Positions 1-7,500 of a DNA stretch of 18,087 nucleotides are shown one piece after another (position 1 is the first letter of the stretch; each line of letters begins with the position of its first letter). The stretch covers positions 1 through 18,087 of the forward strand of contig JAJRQP010000325.1 in the NCBI GenBank assembly GCA_024280195.1, given 5' to 3'. The DNA comes from Bacteroidota bacterium. GTDB lineage: Bacteria > Bacteroidota > Bacteroidia > Flavobacteriales_D > Crocinitomicaceae. The notes under the pieces are model-generated. The model was not told the origin of the DNA. It was given only the letters and a program-made list of their open reading frames with translations, and did not search any database. The position numbers and the translations under genes were made by a program.

Positions 1-390
1 TGAAATTCGAGAATACATCGGGTAATTATTGATGACATCATTTTTATCTCTATTCGCAGAAAAATAGGTCACAACTTCATCACTAATTCCAGAGTAATCG
101 ATCTTATTATTTACGATTGTTTCTCCCAGTTTATTTTGTTCTATTGTGAATATGTTTTTCATCTCAATTGTTATCGGATAGCACGAGATTACCCCAAGAG
201 GCCGAATATAGTCCTGCATATTCTCATAATTCTCCTCCTTCATGTCTTCAAACAACTCGCTTAACACATCCAGAGAATCCTTTTCAGTTGCGAAACTTAA
301 AGCATTACTTTCTGTGTTGCTACCTTCTTCCGAAGTGCATCCTATTAAATTCAATCCGAGAAATAATACTAATAACTTCAAATAATTCAT
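1..390 (-). CDS. Lipoprotein of unknown function, C-terminus cut by window edge
   Basis: Read on the minus strand from the ATG at 388-390, the frame stays open for 130 codons to the window edge. The N-terminus (MNYLKLLVLFLGLNLIGCTS) is a short hydrophobic signal peptide ending in a lipobox, LIGC, so Cys18 should be lipidated by signal peptidase II. Two acidic residues follow (C-T-S-E-E-G), which resembles the lipoprotein export signal that sends Bacteroidota lipoproteins to the cell surface; the surface location is inference. The rest seen is acidic and helix-rich, then includes a segment with C-Y-P-I and an N-N-K-I-D-Y-S-G region; I recognise no family. It lies 53 bp downstream of the S9 peptidase stop on the same strand and could share its transcript. 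The ATG at 390 is chosen because upstream ATGs at 397 and 404 are out of frame. Confidence 0.8.
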   Translation of the reverse strand, partial: MNYLKLLVLFLGLNLIGCTSEEGSNTESNALSFATEKDSLDVLSELFEDMKEENYENMQDYIRPLGVISCYPITIEMKNIFTIEQNKLGETIVNNKIDYSGISDEVVTYFSANRDKNDVINNYPMYSRIS

Positions 391-447
391 AATTCATAAT
401 TCATAATCCTAACACGTATCAACTTCATAATTCTAACACCAATCTAC
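384..447. repeat. Short tandem repeats filling the gap between lipoprotein and S9 peptidase genes
   Basis: Three perfect copies of the heptamer AATTCAT occupy 384-404. They overlap slightly with two 24-bp direct repeats at 400-423 and 424-447 that match at 20 of 24 positions and share TTCATAAT-CTAACAC. Together they cover the whole intergenic stretch, the lipoprotein start codon and the peptidase stop codon. Such tracts usually arise by replication slippage. Any regulatory role is unknown. Confidence 0.75.
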
Positions 448-2354
448 TTCAAACTCTCCTCCAACCAATTCTTAAACTCCGAATGCCAAATTAAACTATT
501 CTGAATCCCTAGTACCCAATGATTCTCTTCCGGGAAGTACAATAACTTGCTCTTGATTCCTTGCAGTTGTGCCGCCTGAAATGCTTCTAACCCCTGTCCG
601 ATAGGAACGCGGTAATCTTTACCACCTTGTATAATCATTATCGGCGTGTTCCAATTTTCTACATGCTCTGCAGGGTTAAACTCATTGTGACTTCGCTGAG
701 CAACCTCATTTCCTTTCTCCCAAGGTGCACCTCCTAAGTCCCAATTTACAAAGAACAATTCCTCCGTTGTCCCGTACATGCTCTTCCAATTGAAAATACC
801 GTCGTGCGCCAAAAATGTTTTGAAACGATTCTCGTGAATTGCTGCTAAATAGAAGGCAGAATAACCTCCGTAACTTGCTCCGATGCAACCTAAACGACTT
901 GTGTCAACATACGATTCTTTTGAAATGTCATCTATTGCAGAAAGGTAGTCTTGCATATTTTGTCCGCCATAGTCTTTTGAAATTTGCTCGTTCCATTCAA
1001 TTCCCCAGCCGGGCATACCTCGTCTGTTTGGAGCAATCACAATGTAACCATTGGCTGCCATTAGTTGGAAATTCCATCGGTAAGAATAAAACTGACTCAA
1101 TGCTCCTTGAGGTCCTCCTTGGCAATAAAGTAACGTAGGGTATTTTTTGTTTGGATCAAAATTAGGAGGATAAATGACCCAAGCCAACATTTCTTTGCCA
1201 TCAGTAGTTGGAATTGTTCTTCTTTCAACCTTACTCAACTGAATTGAATTATAAATATCATCATTCACATGAGACAATTGTTTCATTGCACCGTTTTTTA
1301 AATCGACTGTGTATAATTCTGATGCATGATTCATGTCTCTTCGCATAACGACCATTGTTCCGTTGCTTTGACCAACGATTGAATGAACGTCAAATTCTCC
1401 ACTGGTAATTTGTTTTATTTCTGTTTTTCCATTTGCTTTTTTGGGAACATTAACAGAGAATAATTGAACAGTTCCTTCAAATGGTGCGACAAAATAGATG
1501 AGGTTTTTGTGAGAACACCACATAAATTGATTAACAGTTCCGTCCCAATCTGTCGTTAAGTTTTTCTTTTGCCCATCAATGAGAATGCAGATGTCATTTT
1601 TGTCAGATTCGTAACCATCTCGTTTCATTTGCAACCAAGCCAATTGCCCGTCTTTAGAAAACGCAGGTTGTGTATCGTACCCTTTATTTTTTTCCGTTAA
1701 ATTTTTGGTGGTGGCTGTCGCAATGTCATACTCGTAAATGTCTGTATTTGTGCTAATTGCATATAATGTTCCTTCTTTCTTTTTAGTCACATAAAGAACT
1801 TTTGTTCCGTCAGGACTCCAAATATAATCTTCAGAACCACCAAAAGGTTTTTGCGGACAATGGTATTTCTCTCCAGCCATTATATCCGTTTGTTCTGCCG
1901 TTGCCAGATTCTCGATAAAAACATGGTTGTAGTTTCCATCTTCCCATTTATCCCAATGGCGGTAGTTCAATTCATCAATTATTAGCACGTTAGACTCTGT
2001 TAATTCAGGATAGAAATCAGTTCCAAGAACTTTCTTAAGTTTCACTTCTTTTGAGAGAATTTTATATTTACCATCTTTAGAATAATCTTCTCGCTTGGTG
2101 ATAAAATCAGAGTAGTCTTTGATTTCTTTTGCCATTCCATCTTTCAGAGGTAGAATGTATAACTGAGATTTTCGTGTATTACTTGATATGTCAACTTTTG
2201 AAACACGGTAAACTACACTTTCTCCATCTGTCGTTAAACCAATAGGGGAGATGCGATTGAGTTCGATGAGTTGTTCAGCCGTCATCACATTTTGTGAGAA
2301 TGCAATAAAATGAGAAGTAATTAGAATTAAAAAGGAGATTGTTTTGATTGTCAT
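444..2354 (-). CDS. Secreted S9 family (prolyl oligopeptidase-type) serine peptidase
   Basis: This 636-residue protein has a signal peptide ending ...IAFS|QNV near residue 20, so it acts in the periplasm or outside the cell. Residues about 60-390 form the N-terminal beta-propeller typical of the family, with recurring segments such as W-S-P-D-G-T-K and F-S-K-D-G-Q. The alpha/beta-hydrolase domain follows: an oxyanion-type QGGPQG segment, the nucleophile in GASYGGYS (Ser494), an Asp in GGKDYRVP (Asp580) and the His in EENHW (His612). This triad and the order propeller-then-hydrolase identify MEROPS family S9, closest in style to the S9C acylaminoacyl peptidases and DPP5-type dipeptidyl peptidases. 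It should release short peptides from the N-termini of oligopeptides; exact specificity cannot be read from sequence. The beta-barrel gene lies 72 bp upstream. A weak -7-like TATCTTTC (2375-2382, minus) may give it its own promoter. Confidence 0.92.
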   Translation of the reverse strand: MTIKTISFLILITSHFIAFSQNVMTAEQLIELNRISPIGLTTDGESVVYRVSKVDISSNTRKSQLYILPLKDGMAKEIKDYSDFITKREDYSKDGKYKILSKEVKLKKVLGTDFYPELTESNVLIIDELNYRHWDKWEDGNYNHVFIENLATAEQTDIMAGEKYHCPQKPFGGSEDYIWSPDGTKVLYVTKKKEGTLYAISTNTDIYEYDIATATTKNLTEKNKGYDTQPAFSKDGQLAWLQMKRDGYESDKNDICILIDGQKKNLTTDWDGTVNQFMWCSHKNLIYFVAPFEGTVQLFSVNVPKKANGKTEIKQITSGEFDVHSIVGQSNGTMVVMRRDMNHASELYTVDLKNGAMKQLSHVNDDIYNSIQLSKVERRTIPTTDGKEMLAWVIYPPNFDPNKKYPTLLYCQGGPQGALSQFYSYRWNFQLMAANGYIVIAPNRRGMPGWGIEWNEQISKDYGGQNMQDYLSAIDDISKESYVDTSRLGCIGASYGGYSAFYLAAIHENRFKTFLAHDGIFNWKSMYGTTEELFFVNWDLGGAPWEKGNEVAQRSHNEFNPAEHVENWNTPIMIIQGGKDYRVPIGQGLEAFQAAQLQGIKSKLLYFPEENHWVLGIQNSLIWHSEFKNWLEESLK

Positions 2355-2426
2355 AATTCGTTTTGATTAAAAACGAAAGATAGTAAATGTTTTGAGAACA
2401 CATTATCAGTTATTCATTCCTCATCA

Positions 2427-3206
2427 TCACTGTTCAATCGGCCCTTTCTGAAATTGTGCTCCTTTATTCTTAATAATCGGAAAAAAGTACTTGAATTCTA
2501 TTGCTAAGAAGGAGCCGTCAACAGGTCCACTTATTTCTTTAACAACTGAAGAAGTGTTGTATTCATACGTTAAATAATAATCAAAAAGAGGTTTAAATGG
2601 AACTCTTGCAGAACCTCCAATGTAGAAGAACCCACTTTTTTCTGTTCTTAATTCAAAACCTAGATTGGCATTAATATCCAGACCTATTTTATTTTTAACA
2701 AAACCTGAGTTGTAAAAAACGTGTCGGTTGGCTGGTTTTATAACAGAACCTATATTTGTTGGTGTATACGTTAGAGCAACTCCAAGAGAGGCATCCATAT
2801 AAATGTTATCATCTAGCTGTATATAAAACAAAGCGTTTATAGGAATGTCGTATTGAACAAAAGTTAAATGATTGTCGGCTGTAATAGCAGAATCGGGAAG
2901 ACTCATTGTGACATCAAAATTTCTCACGTTGTAATTAATTCCCGTTTCTAAGGCGAGTAATTTAGTAAGCCCTGCGCGGACAGTTCCTCCAAAAGAATAA
3001 CCTAAGGTTTGAGTGATAGTAGAGGTTATTCTGAATGGGTCATTGGATGCTTGCTCAATCGATAAGCTTTTGTCACCAATAAATTGCGTTGGAAAAATAG
3101 GACTGATTCGAATACCAAAATAAGACGGAACCTTTCTCTTATGCTTTATTTGCGACAAAACATTTAAAGATAATAATGCAAATATGGTGATAAGTAATAG
3201 TCTCAT
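2427..3206 (-). CDS. Outer-membrane beta-barrel protein
   Basis: The 259-residue product starts with a clean signal peptide (MRLLLITIFALLSLNVLS|Q, cleavage about 18). The rest shows alternating hydrophobic/polar strands with aromatic ends, for example YSFGGTVRAGLTKLLALETGINYNV, VQYDIPINALFYIQL, MDASLGVALTYTP and DINANLGFELRTE, and ends in a strand plus a short tail. This is the pattern of an 8-10-stranded OmpA/PorT-like outer-membrane barrel, common as outer_membrane_beta-barrel proteins in Bacteroidota. No ligand or transport function can be assigned. It is 28 bp downstream of the 140-aa membrane-protein gene and 72 bp upstream of the S9 peptidase gene, so co-transcription with envelope genes is plausible. 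Confidence is high for the barrel class and low for any specific role. Confidence 0.75.
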   Translation of the reverse strand: MRLLLITIFALLSLNVLSQIKHKRKVPSYFGIRISPIFPTQFIGDKSLSIEQASNDPFRITSTITQTLGYSFGGTVRAGLTKLLALETGINYNVRNFDVTMSLPDSAITADNHLTFVQYDIPINALFYIQLDDNIYMDASLGVALTYTPTNIGSVIKPANRHVFYNSGFVKNKIGLDINANLGFELRTEKSGFFYIGGSARVPFKPLFDYYLTYEYNTSSVVKEISGPVDGSFLAIEFKYFFPIIKNKGAQFQKGPIEQ

Positions 3207-3234
3207 TGATTTCTAAAACGTAAAGAAAAGCATT

Positions 3235-3657
3235 TTATTCCGTTATTTTTTCAGCATTGATTGATTGTCCTGTTTCATTGATTCTATCGAGTACTCTTTG
3301 TCGATGACAGTATCCTAAAATAGCAAGGAGCATAACGATTGCAGAAAATGTCATTAACACATAACGTAAAACTTTAAATGGGATCAAAGGCTTTTTATGT
3401 TTTGCTTCGACTAGGTAGTTGATTTTCTCCGTCTTTTTGTAGTCGTTTTTATGGACTCCAAACAAAAAATATTCTTTACCTCTTTTGGGCTCCGAACTTT
3501 TCTCAAACCAAATTGCATCTTTTGTTAGTTCTTCTTCAAAAGAATTTGCTCGCTCGATATCTGCAAATCGATAGACAACGTAATTTGGATTGGTAGGATG
3601 TTGAACATAATTTACCAATCCTAAATCAATGATGGTATGATCTACTGGGTTATCCAT
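3235..3657 (-). CDS. Small single-TM protein of unknown function
   Basis: The 140-residue protein has a soluble N-terminal part (about 1-90) and one predicted membrane helix (about 96-118, LRYVLMTFSAIVMLLAILGY), then a short charged tail. There is no signal peptide. The N-terminal part looks like a compact alpha/beta domain: VVYRF, FEEELTKDAIWFE and KEYFLFGVHK, with a basic stretch (KHKK) just before the helix, which suggests the N-terminus stays in the cytoplasm. I do not recognise a family. Its start codon lies inside the 3' end of the nitroreductase gene, with a 16-bp overlap, which argues for translational coupling and a shared transcript. The overlap and composition match neighbouring genes, so I treat it as real. 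Confidence 0.75.
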   Translation of the reverse strand: MDNPVDHTIIDLGLVNYVQHPTNPNYVVYRFADIERANSFEEELTKDAIWFEKSSEPKRGKEYFLFGVHKNDYKKTEKINYLVEAKHKKPLIPFKVLRYVLMTFSAIVMLLAILGYCHRQRVLDRINETGQSINAEKITE

Positions 3658-4229
3658 TCGGTGTTGTATTCAATTGGTTTTCTATGTGCTTCGGGCCATT
3701 CAATTGCTGGGTAACCAATGTAGAATAATCCAATGCATTTATCTTTTTCGCCGATTTTCAAAAAATCATTCATTTCTGAAGTGTAAATGAGTTTTGGGGT
3801 CGCCCAAAATGCTCCCAATCCATAAGCAGTGCAAGTAAGATGCATGTTTTGAATGGCACAAGCAACGGCTTCAATTTCTTCTAGTTCAGCAATGCTTTCT
3901 GATTCTTGTCGGTTCATGCAAATAGCAATTACCACAGAAGATTTTAAAGGTCGTGTCAGAAGTTTCGCCAATTTAGCATCGCTCTGTTTTTCTTTTGGTG
4001 TTAACTTTAGATAAGTTTGGCTGAGGAAATCACTCAATTGTGTCCTTCCTTCTTCCATGAAAACTTTAAAACGCCAAGGCTGTGTGTTTCCATGTGTTGG
4101 TGCCCATTGTGCATTGTTCAGCATCAATTCGACCTGTTCTTTGTGTACTTTTCTATCGCTAAATTGCTCAGGATAAATTGTTCTTCTTTCTCTTATGAGT
4201 TCTGTTATTTCAGAAAGGTTAAAGCGCAT
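3642..4229 (-). CDS. Nitroreductase family FMN-dependent oxidoreductase
   Basis: The 195-residue length and motif order fit the small YdjA-like branch of the nitroreductase superfamily. The N-terminal IRERRTIYPEQF (12-23) carries the arginines that contact FMN phosphate. APTHGNTQPWRFKVF (43-57) is the FMN-binding loop, and residues 120-145 (EAVACAIQNMHLTCTAYGLGAFWAT) hold the helix and glycine-rich turn characteristic of the fold. The C-terminal GYPAIEWPEAHRKPIEY (172-188) is the family's second phosphate-binding end. Such enzymes are cytosolic homodimers that use NAD(P)H and FMN to reduce nitro compounds, quinones or similar acceptors; the natural substrate is not predictable. It heads the leftward gene group and is divergent from the VIT-type transporter, with a perfect -7 box at 4253-4260. 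Confidence 0.9.
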   Translation of the reverse strand: MRFNLSEITELIRERRTIYPEQFSDRKVHKEQVELMLNNAQWAPTHGNTQPWRFKVFMEEGRTQLSDFLSQTYLKLTPKEKQSDAKLAKLLTRPLKSSVVIAICMNRQESESIAELEEIEAVACAIQNMHLTCTAYGLGAFWATPKLIYTSEMNDFLKIGEKDKCIGLFYIGYPAIEWPEAHRKPIEYNTEWITQ

Positions 4230-4252
4230 AAATATTTTTCTTTGTGAGAATG

Positions 4253-4260
4253 CAAAAATA
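4253..4260 (-). promoter_or_regulatory. Predicted -7 promoter box for the nitroreductase unit
   Basis: The minus strand reads TATTTTTG, a perfect match to the Bacteroidota -7 element TAnnTTTG, 23 bp before the nitroreductase ATG. I found no clear TTTG at the -33 distance, so the call rests on the -7 box and position alone. Confidence 0.4.
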
Positions 4261-4274
4261 AGAAATTAAGTGTG

Positions 4275-4305
4275 TTTGAGCATTAAAAGAAAACTCGTAA
4301 ATTTA
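4275..4305 (+). promoter_or_regulatory. Predicted Bacteroidota promoter for the VIT transporter
   Basis: A TTTG at 4275-4278 is followed after 19 bp by TAAATTTA (4298-4305), which matches the -7 consensus TAnnTTTG at 7 of 8 positions. The spacing is the usual one for the phylum's primary sigma factor. The ATG follows 19 bp further on, giving a short leader. Confidence 0.45.
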
Positions 4306-4324
4306 AAGCAGTAAAATAAGAAGA

Positions 4325-5026
4325 ATGATGCATCAAGGAAATAATGAAAAACACTACGTAACTCGAATAGGGTGGATGAGAGCTGCTGTTCTTGGGGCAA
4401 ACGATGGAATTGTTTCAACGGCAAGTTTAATTGTTGGGGTAGCAGCTGCTGGTGCAAGTCAATCGGCTATAATGATTGCGGCAGTAGCAGGATTGGTTGC
4501 AGGAGCAATGTCAATGGCTGCAGGAGAATACGTTTCTGTTAGCTCTCAATCGGATATTGAAAAAGCCGATTTAGAAAGAGAAAGAAAGGAATTAGAAGAT
4601 GATTTTGAAGGAGAACAATTAGAATTAGCTAAGATCTACCAAGATAGAGGGTTAAGTGAGAAGTTGGCGCATCAAGTTGCGGATGAGCTGATGAAACACG
4701 ATGCTTTCGGAGCGCACGCAAGAGATGAATTGCACATCACAGAATTAACGGAAGCAAATCCAATCCAAGCAGCTGTTTATTCAGCAATTTCATTTACTAT
4801 TGGCGCAGGTCTGCCTGTGATTATTGCTTATTTTTCGTCATTAGAATTGATCATCCCTTTGGTGTCAATAGCTTCTATTTTATTTTTAGGCATCCTTGGA
4901 GGATTGGCAGCATACGTGGGAGGAGCAAATATCTGGAAAGGAATATACAGAGTTACATTCTGGGGGATTGCCGCTTTGGCTGCAACTGCATTTATAGGGT
5001 ATCTTTTCGATGTAGCAATTGCTTAA
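4325..5026 (+). CDS. VIT/CCC1 family iron or manganese transporter
   Basis: The 233-residue protein has the layout of vacuolar-iron-transporter family members. TM1 (about 19-40) contains ANDGIVSTASLIVGV, TM2 (about 47-68) runs into SMAAGEYVSVSSQ, and a charged cytosolic helical domain (about 75-140, rich in Glu, with ERERKELEDDFEGEQLEL) is followed by TM3-TM5 (about 147-168, 172-197, 210-230). In characterised VIT proteins the TM1 Asp, the TM2 Met/Glu and glutamates of the helical domain bind Fe2+ or other divalent metals that are exchanged against protons. The equivalents D27, M63 or M61 and E68 are present here. It likely exports excess Fe2+ or Mn2+ from the cytosol. Two adjacent ATGs (4325 and 4328) could start it. 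Its stop codon overlaps the stop of the convergent thioredoxin-like gene. Confidence 0.9.
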   Translation: MMHQGNNEKHYVTRIGWMRAAVLGANDGIVSTASLIVGVAAAGASQSAIMIAAVAGLVAGAMSMAAGEYVSVSSQSDIEKADLERERKELEDDFEGEQLELAKIYQDRGLSEKLAHQVADELMKHDAFGAHARDELHITELTEANPIQAAVYSAISFTIGAGLPVIIAYFSSLELIIPLVSIASILFLGILGGLAAYVGGANIWKGIYRVTFWGIAALAATAFIGYLFDVAIA

Positions 5027-6435
5027 CGTTCTCCTCCCATCGCTTTGTTGATGTAGAAAAATGTCTTGTCGATTGTTTCATACTGTCCATTTGGAGTAGG
5101 ACCAAGAGCAGGACTTGCAACGATGTATCCAGCCGCATCAATTAAAGTGTATTGCGGAAAAGATTCAATTTGATAGTTTTTCCAAATAGAATTAGATTCT
5201 TTTAATTCGTATGCATCCCATGTGATAGAATCAATAGCTTCCATTTCTGATGCTGAAAATTCTTTCTTTGGTTTATATACTGTTATGAATTGAATGTGAT
5301 TCCCGTATTTCTTTTGTAATTCAACCAATAGCGGAAGCTCTTTTACCGCATCAGAATTAGCTGGGTCAAAGAAATGCAAGTAAACATACTTTGTCTTAAA
5401 ATGAAACAAAGTCTTTGCAGGTTCACCTTCTTTTATAAGAACGAAGTCTGGTGCTTCTCCTGCAGGAACTAACTCTTTTAGTCGAGCTTTAATGTTTTTC
5501 GCAATAATTTTGTTGGACTTAAATAAGCACTTGTTTGATAAACTGTCCAATATTGTCAGAATGTTCGTTTGTGGATAATCGTCTGAATTGTAAACTTCTG
5601 ACAATGCTTGAATCATAATCAGTTCTCTAATCCGAAGGTTAATTAGCGTGTATTCTGTATTCAGCGCCTTCATAATTAATGTAGGACTGCTTTTTAAAAT
5701 ACCGTCATAAACTGCTTGGTTTGTTTTAGTAGAAAGTCGCGGCATTAATTTCTGATAAAAATCTTTGATGTACAACATATACGTTTCGTTGTTGTATGCA
5801 ACAGGACTGTTTTTGATATAAAAGTCATGTTTCTCGTATCGATTTCTTTCTGCTTTGTTGGGAATGTTATCTAGTCCTGCAATGGTAAATTTCACATGCG
5901 TTTTGAAATAAGTACTTGTGTCATCTTTGTAGGCTTTCTCCACTCTTTGCTTAAAACGATCTAAGCTTTCTGCAAATTCATTGCTTGCTAAACTTTTCTT
6001 GTGGTAATTATTGCCTAAAAAGTGGTCTACCCATCTTTGAAAACCTAAAATTTTGTAGTTGATGTCGGTAGAGTCTAAATCATAGAAAGCAATCTCAACT
6101 TGATTTCCGTTTGCACGGTTTGGAGAGAATTTGTCCTTCTCTGGAAAGAAAATAGAGTAATTACCATTCGGTTGAACCAAAAGATAGCCGGTGTTGTTTT
6201 TGCTTTTAAGAATGATTTTCTGCGTAATGTCAGAATTAAAGTAAAGCGTAAAAGAAGAATCTTTTTCTACTGTACTAGATGCCATTAATTCTTTTTTCTC
6301 ACTGAAAAAGTCTTGAATTTTATAGGCCTCAATTGTTTCTTCGGTATAACTAGGAGCAATTCCTTTAATGGTGACTTGACCAAAAGAAAGTGAGGTGAAC
6401 AAAAATGCAATAAGAAAATAAGGTAAGCGCATCAT
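5023..6435 (-). CDS. Secreted thioredoxin-fold protein lacking the CxxC motif
   Basis: The 470-residue protein has a signal peptide (MMRLPYFLIAFLFTSLSFG|Q). The N-terminal part (about 20-110) is beta-rich, starting VTIKGIAPSYTEETIEAYKI, like the DUF4369-type domain common before TlpA/ResA modules in Bacteroidota. A helical middle follows (about 125-320). Residues about 328-470 form a TlpA-like thioredoxin domain: APDFVL, then YVYLHFFDPANSDAVKELPLLVEL, FITVYKP, and the cis-proline loop FPQYTLIDAAGYIV (Pro427). The active-site place holds D-P-A-N-S, not C-x-x-C, and the whole protein has only one Cys (about 303), so it cannot do standard disulfide exchange; a binding or structural role in the periplasm is inferred. 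It lies 58 bp downstream of coaD on the same strand and may be read through from that operon. Confidence 0.82.
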   Translation of the reverse strand: MMRLPYFLIAFLFTSLSFGQVTIKGIAPSYTEETIEAYKIQDFFSEKKELMASSTVEKDSSFTLYFNSDITQKIILKSKNNTGYLLVQPNGNYSIFFPEKDKFSPNRANGNQVEIAFYDLDSTDINYKILGFQRWVDHFLGNNYHKKSLASNEFAESLDRFKQRVEKAYKDDTSTYFKTHVKFTIAGLDNIPNKAERNRYEKHDFYIKNSPVAYNNETYMLYIKDFYQKLMPRLSTKTNQAVYDGILKSSPTLIMKALNTEYTLINLRIRELIMIQALSEVYNSDDYPQTNILTILDSLSNKCLFKSNKIIAKNIKARLKELVPAGEAPDFVLIKEGEPAKTLFHFKTKYVYLHFFDPANSDAVKELPLLVELQKKYGNHIQFITVYKPKKEFSASEMEAIDSITWDAYELKESNSIWKNYQIESFPQYTLIDAAGYIVASPALGPTPNGQYETIDKTFFYINKAMGGER

Positions 6436-6493
6436 TAATTTAACTTTAGTCTTTGTTTGAGAACGAGGTAGTACATTAATTATACCACAACTA

Positions 6494-6955
6494 TTAAACG
6501 AGTAAATGCGGCTTCGTTACAAAACTGTCTATTGGTCCATTGTTTTTGTGAATTTCTCTAATAATAGAAGAATTAATGGCAGAATATTTTTGTTCAGTCA
6601 AAAAGAATACCGTTTCAATGCCAGAAATGTCGCGATTCATGTGCGCTATCGATTTCTCATACTGAAAATCTTTAGAATCTCTCAACCCTCGAATGATATG
6701 AGATGCTCCAACTTCTTTACAAAAGTTAACCGTTAAGGTTTGAAACTGTTGAACAGAGATTTTGTCTTCATTCTCGAAAAGTGCATTGATGTGAGCAATG
6801 CGTTTTTCTAGGCTAAACATGTACTTTTTAGAGCTATTGACTCCAATTCCAATTACAACCTCGTCAAAAAGATCTAAACTTTTAACTATAACTGCTTCGT
6901 GACCTTTTGTGAAAGGATCAAAAGATCCTGGAAATAAACCTATTTTTTTACTCAT
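6494..6955 (-). CDS. coaD: Pantetheine-phosphate adenylyltransferase
   Basis: CoaD transfers AMP from ATP to 4'-phosphopantetheine, giving dephospho-CoA, the penultimate step of coenzyme A synthesis in the cytosol. The 153-residue length is normal. The nucleotidyltransferase signature GSFDPFTKGH (10-19) has the catalytic TxGH histidine (His19). Lys42 in NSSKKYMF, the IIRGLRD segment (87-93) and SAINSSIIREI (125-135) match the substrate and ATP sites of the family. Its start codon overlaps the rsmD stop in an ATGA arrangement, which indicates translational coupling. It is the last tightly packed gene of the leftward operon. Confidence 0.97.
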   Translation of the reverse strand: MSKKIGLFPGSFDPFTKGHEAVIVKSLDLFDEVVIGIGVNSSKKYMFSLEKRIAHINALFENEDKISVQQFQTLTVNFCKEVGASHIIRGLRDSKDFQYEKSIAHMNRDISGIETVFFLTEQKYSAINSSIIREIHKNNGPIDSFVTKPHLLV

Positions 6956-7500
6956 GATTCTTCTGTTAATTCGAAAAAACTAAAATGTACGTTACCATAT
7001 GTACGCATAAATTGGAAATGAGTTATATTTTCGAGCGAAGTTTCTTTTCCATGCTCTATAATCAGAATGCCATCTTCTTTCAGTTTATTCTTTTGAAACA
7101 CAATTTCTGCAATTTCTGCGTGATGCTTATATGCGTACGGAGGGTCTGCAAAAATTAAATCAAATTGTTTCTCAGACTTCTTTAAGAATTTCAAAACATC
7201 AGATTTGACCGCAGATAGTTTATCGTTGCAATCAAATTTTGCACCCATCGACTTGATATACCGTATGCAGTTGTAGTTATTATCTACTGCGACAACTGTT
7301 CCGCATTCCCTCGAAAGAAATTCTATAGAAATATTGCCCGTTCCTGCGCACAGATCCAATACCTCCATGTCGTTATTTAGGTATTGATGCTCCAAAATAT
7401 TGAATAATCCTTCTTTGGCAAAATCTGTTGTTGGTCGAGAAGGAAAGCTTTTAGGAACTTTATAGTATCTCGTTTTGTAAATCCCTCGAATTATACGCAA
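6952..7500 (-). CDS. rsmD: 16S rRNA (guanine(966)-N(2))-methyltransferase RsmD
   Basis: RsmD uses S-adenosylmethionine to methylate N2 of G966 in 16S rRNA of the small ribosomal subunit. The 182-residue protein begins MRIIRGIYKTR and has the family's RPTTDFAKEGLFNIL (22-36) segment. The SAM-binding motif I follows as VLDLCAGTGNISIEFLSR (47-64), then the acidic end of strand 2 (VVAVDNN, 69-75) and motif IV ADPPY (118-122), the catalytic NPPY/DPPY motif of N6/N2 amino-methyltransferases. It overlaps the upstream DUF3822-like gene by 10 bp and coaD by 4 bp, so the three are surely co-transcribed. Confidence 0.95.
   Translation of the reverse strand: MRIIRGIYKTRYYKVPKSFPSRPTTDFAKEGLFNILEHQYLNNDMEVLDLCAGTGNISIEFLSRECGTVVAVDNNYNCIRYIKSMGAKFDCNDKLSAVKSDVLKFLKKSEKQFDLIFADPPYAYKHHAEIAEIVFQKNKLKEDGILIIEHGKETSLENITHFQFMRTYGNVHFSFFELTEES

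Noticed and set aside
168..392. 74-codon plus-strand open frame
   Set aside because: It lies antisense to the lipoprotein gene, which has a clean signal peptide and lipobox; the plus-strand product looks like a shadow.
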